Positions 16,534 through 21,520 of a DNA stretch of 21,520 nucleotides are shown one piece after another (position 1 is the first letter of the stretch; every line of letters begins with the position of its first letter). Source of the DNA: Clostridium sp. CAG:273 (GTDB lineage: Bacteria; Bacillota; Clostridia; TANB77; CAG-508); assembly GCA_000438355.1 (NCBI GenBank), contig FR901522.1, forward strand, positions 2,088 through 23,607. Direction: 5' to 3'. A program made the translations under genes and the position numbers. The notes under the pieces are model-generated. The model made no database searches. It worked only from the letters and a program-made list of their open reading frames with translations, and was not told the origin of the DNA.

Positions 16534-19155
16534 ATGAAGGTATTGTTTGCAGTAAACAATGAGCATATATCAGATTCAATTATAAAAAAGTATCAGCAAG
16601 ATTATAGAGAATTAATTTCTAGTAAAAATGTTTATTATTTTAATGCACTTTTAAAAGAATTACAAGAAGATAAATCATATGATAGAATCGTTATTGGAGA
16701 AGATTTAGAAATGTTCTCCAATAACAATTATGATGTAATGGACAAATTTATTTTTGACAAATTAGATAAAATAAGTGATGAGGCATCAAATGCTTCTGGA
16801 AAAGATATACCAATAATTTTAATTTGTACAGACAGAAGAAGTAAGTCAGACCCTATTTTAGTAAAACTATTTAGTATTGGAATTTATAGTGCATTATTGG
16901 GTCAAGACAGAACAATAACAAATGTATGTAAATTAATAAATATACCGCGTTCTAAAAAAGAAGCCAAAATTTATTATAGAATAGATTCAGATGATGCAGA
17001 TTATAAAGCAGAAAATGAAAATGATGTTAGTGAAGTAGAAATACAGAATATTTTAATGCATTATAAAAGACTTGGAAAAAATGAGGAAAAATATGTAGAT
17101 AGTTTTAATAGTATTGCATCACAATACACAGATGCACAGCTAAAAGTAATAGCTAAATTTTTACCACTAAATGTAAAAGCTGTATTAGAAGCAGAGTGTC
17201 CTAAATACCAAGAAGTTATGATGGGTGGGCCTGCAAAAGTTATATCTGCACCTCAACCAAAAGACTCAAAAGTAAAATACAAAGATTCTGTAGATAAGTA
17301 TAAAAACCAAAAAACTACTACTAAATTTGACAATGCTAAATTGGATTTGGTACAAAAACAATTAGAGAAAAATAAATTAACTAAACCAGTAGTTGTTCCA
17401 AGTGCAATGAATATAAATAGAGTAACTAAGATAGAACAAAATCCATTATTTGAAGAACATGAATTAAATAATCAATCTAATGGTTACCAAAATATGCAAA
17501 ATGGTAATAATGCAACAAATACTCAAATACAAAAAAATATACAAGAAGATGATGATCCATTAGCTTCTATAAAAGAAGAATTAATGGGAATGATAGAATC
17601 TGGAGAAGGAGCTACTGAAGGAAATACTGAAAATGTAGAGCAACAAGTAGTACAACCTAAGAGAGGAAGAGGTAGACCTAAAAAAGTTCAGCCACAGCCT
17701 ATTCAAGATACTAATATACAAAATGTTGGAAGTAATATAAATAATAATACTTCTACATCAGAAATGGCAAATGTATTACCTGGTTTTGAAGATATATCAT
17801 CTATAAGTGGTAATGAAAGTATAGAAACTCAACCAGTACAACCTAAAAGAGGAAGAGGTAGACCTAAAAAAGTTCAACCACAACCTACTCAAACTATTAA
17901 TGCACAAAGTAATAATTCAAATGGTAATAATTCAAATGTAAATAATACACAAAAATTATCAAATAATATAGAAGATGGATATGAAAATATTGTTGCAAAT
18001 AAAAATGCACAACCAAGTGTAAATTTATTTGATTTAGTTGATGATATAGAGGAAAATAATAATTCATATAATACCCCAACAACTAATAATAAAATGCCAA
18101 CAGAAACAATATTGCCAGGATTTGAAGATGAAGAAGAAAATGTAGATTCACAAGACTATAGAGAAGAAAACCATAATATTCAAAATGATAATAACTATAT
18201 GCCAAATAATAATAATTATGTGCCAAATACACAAAGTTTACAATATACACAAAGCCAAAATATAGACTTTACAAGACTATTCACTAGTGACAAAAAAGCA
18301 GTTGCTTTTGTTGGAACTTCAAAAAATGGTACATCTTTCTTAGTAAATAACTTAGCAGATGTAATATCTCAAAGTGGAATAAAAACAGCAATTTTAGATT
18401 TAACAAAAAATAAAAATGCATATTATATTTATACAGAAAATGAAGAAGAGCTAAGAAAAAAAGCATATTCTTGTATAGATAATTTAAGAAGAGGAAATCC
18501 AGTAGGAATAAATGTTAGCAGAAATTTAGATGTATATACAACTCTTCCTGGCGAAAATGCTGACATAAATGATGCACAAAATATTATGCAAACATTAATT
18601 AACAATTATTCTTTAGTCCTTCTAGACTGTGATTTTGATACAAATATAGAGTATTTTAGAATAGTACAAGAAATATATTTAGTACAAACATATGATGTAC
18701 TAACAATTCAACCTCTTACAGCATTTTTAAGAGATTTGAAGGCAAAAAATATACTTGACCAAGGAAAACTAAAAATTGTATTAAATAAAGTATTAAGAGT
18801 AAAAAGTATAACAGATAGAACAATTATAGGGGGAATGGCATTTTACAATGATCCAGCAATGTCATTTATGACAGAATTATTTAATAAAGATGAGGTTCCT
18901 TATTGTGTAATTCCTTTTGAAGATCAAACATATTCAAAATATTTAGAAGGATTAGTAAATTGTAAAATAACAACAAATGGATATTCAAAAAACTTTATGC
19001 TAGCATTATCAAAATTATCAAATATGGTATATCCATTAATATCTAAAGATTCTGCCAAAAAGCAAGGTAAGTCAGGATTTGGAAATTATAAAAATACTAC
19101 AACTTTTAATAGTAGTATGAATGATACATTAAATAAAATGAAAAATAATTTTTAG
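16534..19155 (+). CDS. TadZ/CpaE-like ParA-family protein with AT-hook motifs and a degenerate P-loop
   Basis: A protein of 873 residues. The N-terminus (1-150) looks like an atypical receiver domain: YDRIVIGEDLE, PIILICTDRR and GIYSALLG mark alternating strands. A helical segment follows (about 165-230), then a long Asn/Gln-rich, probably disordered linker (about 235-585). The linker holds two copies of the AT-hook-like PKRGRGRPKK (375-384 and 437-446) and two copies of LPGFED. The C-terminal domain has a ParA/MinD-like order: strand, loop GTSKNGTS (594-601), AILDLTKN, and YSLVLLDCDFD with Walker B-like D698. The P-loop lysine is threonine and the signature lysine of the deviant Walker A motif is absent, so ATP hydrolysis is doubtful. 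Receiver plus ParA domains is the TadZ/CpaE plan, but no other pilus gene is seen here. GGAGGGG precedes the ATG. Confidence 0.6.
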   Translation: MKVLFAVNNEHISDSIIKKYQQDYRELISSKNVYYFNALLKELQEDKSYDRIVIGEDLEMFSNNNYDVMDKFIFDKLDKISDEASNASGKDIPIILICTDRRSKSDPILVKLFSIGIYSALLGQDRTITNVCKLINIPRSKKEAKIYYRIDSDDADYKAENENDVSEVEIQNILMHYKRLGKNEEKYVDSFNSIASQYTDAQLKVIAKFLPLNVKAVLEAECPKYQEVMMGGPAKVISAPQPKDSKVKYKDSVDKYKNQKTTTKFDNAKLDLVQKQLEKNKLTKPVVVPSAMNINRVTKIEQNPLFEEHELNNQSNGYQNMQNGNNATNTQIQKNIQEDDDPLASIKEELMGMIESGEGATEGNTENVEQQVVQPKRGRGRPKKVQPQPIQDTNIQNVGSNINNNTSTSEMANVLPGFEDISSISGNESIETQPVQPKRGRGRPKKVQPQPTQTINAQSNNSNGNNSNVNNTQKLSNNIEDGYENIVANKNAQPSVNLFDLVDDIEENNNSYNTPTTNNKMPTETILPGFEDEEENVDSQDYREENHNIQNDNNYMPNNNNYVPNTQSLQYTQSQNIDFTRLFTSDKKAVAFVGTSKNGTSFLVNNLADVISQSGIKTAILDLTKNKNAYYIYTENEEELRKKAYSCIDNLRRGNPVGINVSRNLDVYTTLPGENADINDAQNIMQTLINNYSLVLLDCDFDTNIEYFRIVQEIYLVQTYDVLTIQPLTAFLRDLKAKNILDQGKLKIVLNKVLRVKSITDRTIIGGMAFYNDPAMSFMTELFNKDEVPYCVIPFEDQTYSKYLEGLVNCKITTNGYSKNFMLALSKLSNMVYPLISKDSAKKQGKSGFGNYKNTTTFNSSMNDTLNKMKNNF

Positions 19156-19187
19156 TAGTTTATTGCAAATAAGTGAGGTGATAACTT

Positions 19188-20279
19188 TTGATAATAGCAG
19201 TGATTGTATTGTTAGTAGTAATAATTGCAGCATTGATGTTCTATAATATGTCTATTCATAAAAAAATACAAAGTTTTAACAATATTAATCAAAAAATAAC
19301 AAATTTGAATATATTGCAAGATTTTATGAATGCATTAGGAGAATGTAGTTCTACTGATGAAAAACTAGAAAAAATAAATAATATTTTAATAGAAAGATAT
19401 GAAATAAAATATTCAACAATAGTAACATATAATGGAGCAGAATATGTTGTAAGAGCATCTAATGTAGAAGAAAAACATTGGGAAACTTTAAGCAATTTAA
19501 ATAGTGAAGAAGTTTTTAAAGAAAGTATAGAAACTGCTGTACCAAAATATATAACTATAGATAGAGAGGGAGAAAGACTTCCATATCAAAAAATGGAGTT
19601 TGGAAGAGCAAAATCTGCTATGTTTTTTCCTTTGTATATAGATAATGTATACATAGGATATTGGATTATAGAAGGTGGAAGACCTCACGAATTTGACAAT
19701 GTAGATGTAACAATGTTAGAAGTAATAAAAGGTAATATTGTTGCTGTGTTAAAAACAATTCAGACACAAGAAACGCTTCAGAATATAGTTAGAGATGACC
19801 AATTTAGTAAATTAAAAACAGCAGAATATTTATATGGAGATGCTAAAAAGATAATAGATAAATATACAACTTCAACAGTTTGTATGTTTAAAATAATAAA
19901 TTTAGTAGAAATTAACAATGAATTTAATAGAGAAACAGGAAATAATGTTATTACAGAAGTGTGTAATGTAATTAGTAAAAATATTTCAGATGAATATATT
20001 TTTGTAAGATATATGGGACCTAAATTTGCAATTGTATTTTCTGGAATAGAAACAAATACAGTTGCAGATTTTATGAAAGACATAAAACAGAGAATAGAGA
20101 GTCTAGAAATACCAAAAGCAGGTGAAGAACCTGACGAAACAGAAGAATTTGCTACACCTATAATAAATATTGTTCTTTCAACATATTATAAAGGAACATC
20201 TCTAGATGGGGTAACAAAGAAGTTAGAGGAATATTTAGATTCTACAAACCCAAAAGAAAATGATATTAATAATTTATAA
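19188..20279 (+). CDS. Membrane GAF protein with a degenerate GGDEF domain (TTG start)
   Basis: A 363-residue protein with one N-terminal membrane helix (2-19), a short coiled region, a GAF-like sensor domain (about 40-195), and a C-terminal domain with the order of a diguanylate cyclase. NEFNRETGNNVITEV matches the GGDEF substrate-binding region. The signature itself is MGPKF (276-280) instead of GGDEF, within RYMGPKFAIVFSG. The residues needed for catalysis are missing, so it probably does not make cyclic di-GMP and may bind a nucleotide or partner. The start is TTG at 19188, chosen because GAGGTG (19175-19180) lies seven bases upstream and the frame then begins directly with the membrane helix. 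It is the third gene of the run starting at 16116. Confidence 0.7.
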   Translation: MIIAVIVLLVVIIAALMFYNMSIHKKIQSFNNINQKITNLNILQDFMNALGECSSTDEKLEKINNILIERYEIKYSTIVTYNGAEYVVRASNVEEKHWETLSNLNSEEVFKESIETAVPKYITIDREGERLPYQKMEFGRAKSAMFFPLYIDNVYIGYWIIEGGRPHEFDNVDVTMLEVIKGNIVAVLKTIQTQETLQNIVRDDQFSKLKTAEYLYGDAKKIIDKYTTSTVCMFKIINLVEINNEFNRETGNNVITEVCNVISKNISDEYIFVRYMGPKFAIVFSGIETNTVADFMKDIKQRIESLEIPKAGEEPDETEEFATPIINIVLSTYYKGTSLDGVTKKLEEYLDSTNPKENDINNL

Positions 20280-20294
20280 AGGAGGTTATGCGTT

Positions 20295-20549
20295 ATGAGA
20301 ATGGATGAAACAGTTAGTTTTAAAGTAGAAAGAGATAAAAATATAAAGGCAAGAGAAATTTTAAAACAGGTATACAAATCATTAGAAGAGAAAGGTTATA
20401 ATCCTATAAACCAAATAGTAGGGTATATATTATCAGGAGACCCAACATATATTACAAGTCATAATAATGCAAGAAACCTAATAAGACAAGTAGAAAGAGA
20501 CGAACTTTTAGAAAAAATGGTAAAGAATTATATAGGAATAGATGATTAG
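20295..20549 (+). CDS. ireB: IreB family regulatory phosphoprotein (UPF0297)
   Basis: An 84-residue protein with the nearly invariant core EEKGYNPINQIVGYILSGDP, then TYITSHNNARNLIRQVERDELLE. In Enterococcus faecalis, IreB is a substrate of the Ser/Thr kinase IreK and affects cephalosporin resistance; phosphorylation falls on threonines near the N-terminus. Here T6 (in MRMDETVSF) is the only N-terminal threonine. AAAGGAGG at 20278-20285 is nine bases from the ATG. An earlier ATG at 20288 is in another frame with only six codons. The next gene is ruvX, two bases away, as is conserved in Firmicutes (yrzL-yrrK-yrzB in B. subtilis). Confidence 0.95.
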   Translation: MRMDETVSFKVERDKNIKAREILKQVYKSLEEKGYNPINQIVGYILSGDPTYITSHNNARNLIRQVERDELLEKMVKNYIGIDD

Positions 20550-20551
20550 AA

Positions 20552-20980
20552 ATGAGAAAATTAGGAATAGATTATGGAGATAGTAGAGTAGGCCTAGCTA
20601 TTACAGATGAGCTAGGTATTACTGCTCAAGGTCTAGAGACAGTTAATCATAAAGGAAATGACAAAATAGTTTTAAAAAGATTAGAAGAAATAATGGCACT
20701 ATATGAGATAGATACATTTGTAATTGGAATACCAATTAATATGAATGGGACAAGAACAGAAAGAGTAGAAGTAACGAATAAGTTTATTCACAAACTAAAA
20801 TGTAAATTTAATAAAGTACAAATAGTAGAAATAGATGAAAGACTGACTACTGTAGCAGCCCATAAAACTATGAATTTTCTCAATATAAATAAATATAAAA
20901 AGAAAGACTTAGTGGATACAATATCTGCAGTATATATTTTAGAAATGTATATTTATAGAAAAAATAATAGACCAAATTGA
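20552..20980 (+). CDS. ruvX: RuvX/YqgF family putative Holliday junction resolvase / rRNA-processing nuclease
   Basis: A 142-residue RNase H-like protein. It has GIDYGDSRVGLAITD (5-19, with D7), FVIGIPINMNGT (56-67), IDERLTT (94-100, with E96) and DLVDTISAVYIL (D122). These are the acidic residues expected for metal-dependent cleavage. The family has been linked both to Holliday junction resolution and to 16S rRNA 5'-end maturation, and the sequence alone does not decide between them. There is no clear ribosome binding site in the two-base gap after ireB, so translation is probably coupled. A hairpin begins directly after the TGA stop. Confidence 0.93.
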   Translation: MRKLGIDYGDSRVGLAITDELGITAQGLETVNHKGNDKIVLKRLEEIMALYEIDTFVIGIPINMNGTRTERVEVTNKFIHKLKCKFNKVQIVEIDERLTTVAAHKTMNFLNINKYKKKDLVDTISAVYILEMYIYRKNNRPN

Positions 20981-21029
20981 TATTTTTAGAAAATTTATTA
21001 TTTAATAAATATTAGTTTATCTAAAAATA
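20981..21029 (+). terminator. Hairpin directly after ruvX
   Basis: TATTTTTAGA (20981-20990) pairs perfectly with TCTAAAAATA (21020-21029). The bases between contain further short AT pairings (ATTTATT with AATAAAT). No T-run follows on the + strand, so it may be an RNA-stabilising stem or a weak terminator rather than a standard intrinsic terminator. The remaining 100 bp to the next gene is AT-rich. It holds a small perfect inverted repeat, ATTGTA-GAAA-TACAAT (21096-21111). Confidence 0.4.
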
Positions 21030-21144
21030 ATTAAATTTAGTATATGTTTTATAAAATTACAAATAATAAAAGTAATAATTAAATTAGATTTTAACATTGT
21101 AGAAATACAATTTTAATAAATATAAAAATTTGAAAGGAGAAAAT

Positions 21145-21471
21145 ATGGACGAGAATAAAAACAACATTCCAACAGAAAATGAAGGAGAGGAATTAGACAA
21201 TATATTAACATTAAATGATGAGGATGGAAATGAAGTAGAATTCGAATTCTTAGACTTAATTGAATATGAAGGAGAAGAATATGTAATATTATTACCAGTT
21301 GAGGATGAAGAAGAGGCAGAAGAACCAGGAGAAGTAGTAATATTAAAATTAGAAGATACAGAAAATGAAGATGAAGAGTCTTATGTAAGTGTTGAAGATG
21401 AAGATATCTTAAATGCTGTATTTGAGAAATTTAAAGAAAAATTTAAAGATGATTTTAACTTTGTAGATTAA
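21145..21471 (+). CDS. DUF1292 family acidic protein (YrzB-like)
   Basis: A 108-residue, strongly acidic protein. The core NILTLNDEDGNEVEFEFLDL, then YEGEEYVILLPVEDEEEA, matches DUF1292, whose function is unknown. Glutamate-rich runs follow, and the C-terminus reads FKEKFKDDFNFVD. A TTG at 21130 would extend the frame by five codons, but the ribosome binding site AAAGGAG (21133-21139) lies inside that extension, so the ATG at 21145 is the start. It follows ireB and ruvX, the usual order in Firmicutes. A possible promoter (TTAACA at 21091-21096, TAATAA at 21114-21119) is weak. Confidence 0.9.
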   Translation: MDENKNNIPTENEGEELDNILTLNDEDGNEVEFEFLDLIEYEGEEYVILLPVEDEEEAEEPGEVVILKLEDTENEDEESYVSVEDEDILNAVFEKFKEKFKDDFNFVD

Positions 21472-21520
21472 TTATTGGTTTTAGATATAAAATAGTTATT
21501 AAATAAATTTATATTATTAA

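Noticed and set aside
17650..18240. Frameshift or assembly error in the low-complexity part of the ParA-like gene
   Set aside because: The frame stays open with consistent codon use, and the motifs before and after are in the same frame.
21130..21144. TTG start for the DUF1292 gene
   Set aside because: The ribosome binding site lies inside this extension; the ATG at 21145 is correctly spaced.

Overview
The window is very AT-rich DNA. It is dense with genes, all on the + strand, and has strong AGGAGG-type ribosome binding sites. TGA serves as a true stop (for example in queH and ruvX). Gene content points to a low-GC Firmicute, most likely an uncultured gut-type member of Clostridia: YlbF-family protein, IreB, YqgF/RuvX, DUF1292, AddA, a QueH-type queuosine enzyme and a WG-repeat protein. 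No rRNA, tRNA, CRISPR array, transposase or phage gene was seen.

Region 1 (1-4263): the 3' end of a glycosyltransferase-like gene with its terminator. Next come a ylbF-family gene overlapping a membrane zinc-peptidase-like gene, then rpiA. A tight group follows: ruvB, queH and a MazG-like NTP pyrophosphohydrolase. Region 2 (4264-7316): a gap holding a possible 56-residue two-helix membrane protein, then polA. The polA ribosome binding site is split from its start codon by a perfect hairpin. Region 3 (7317-7786): a non-coding stretch with a tandemly duplicated nested-palindrome element, then a good sigma-A promoter. Region 4 (7787-15938): an apparent operon of tgt, a membrane-anchored WG-repeat protein, addA and pyrG, closed by a terminator-like hairpin. 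Region 5 (16116-20279): three genes of unclear role. They encode a small secreted or membrane protein resembling a VirB2-type pilin, an 873-residue TadZ/CpaE-like ParA-family protein with a degenerate P-loop and two AT-hook motifs, and a membrane GAF plus degenerate GGDEF protein. Region 6 (20295-21471): the conserved set ireB, ruvX and a DUF1292 gene.

The housekeeping part is rich in DNA repair and recombination genes (ruvB, polA, addA, ruvX). It also has two queuosine genes (queH, tgt), nucleotide genes (pyrG, MazG-like) and a pentose phosphate gene (rpiA). The parts most worth a second look are the structured polA start, the 129-bp duplicated palindromic element at 7326-7660, and the three-gene cassette at 16116-20279.
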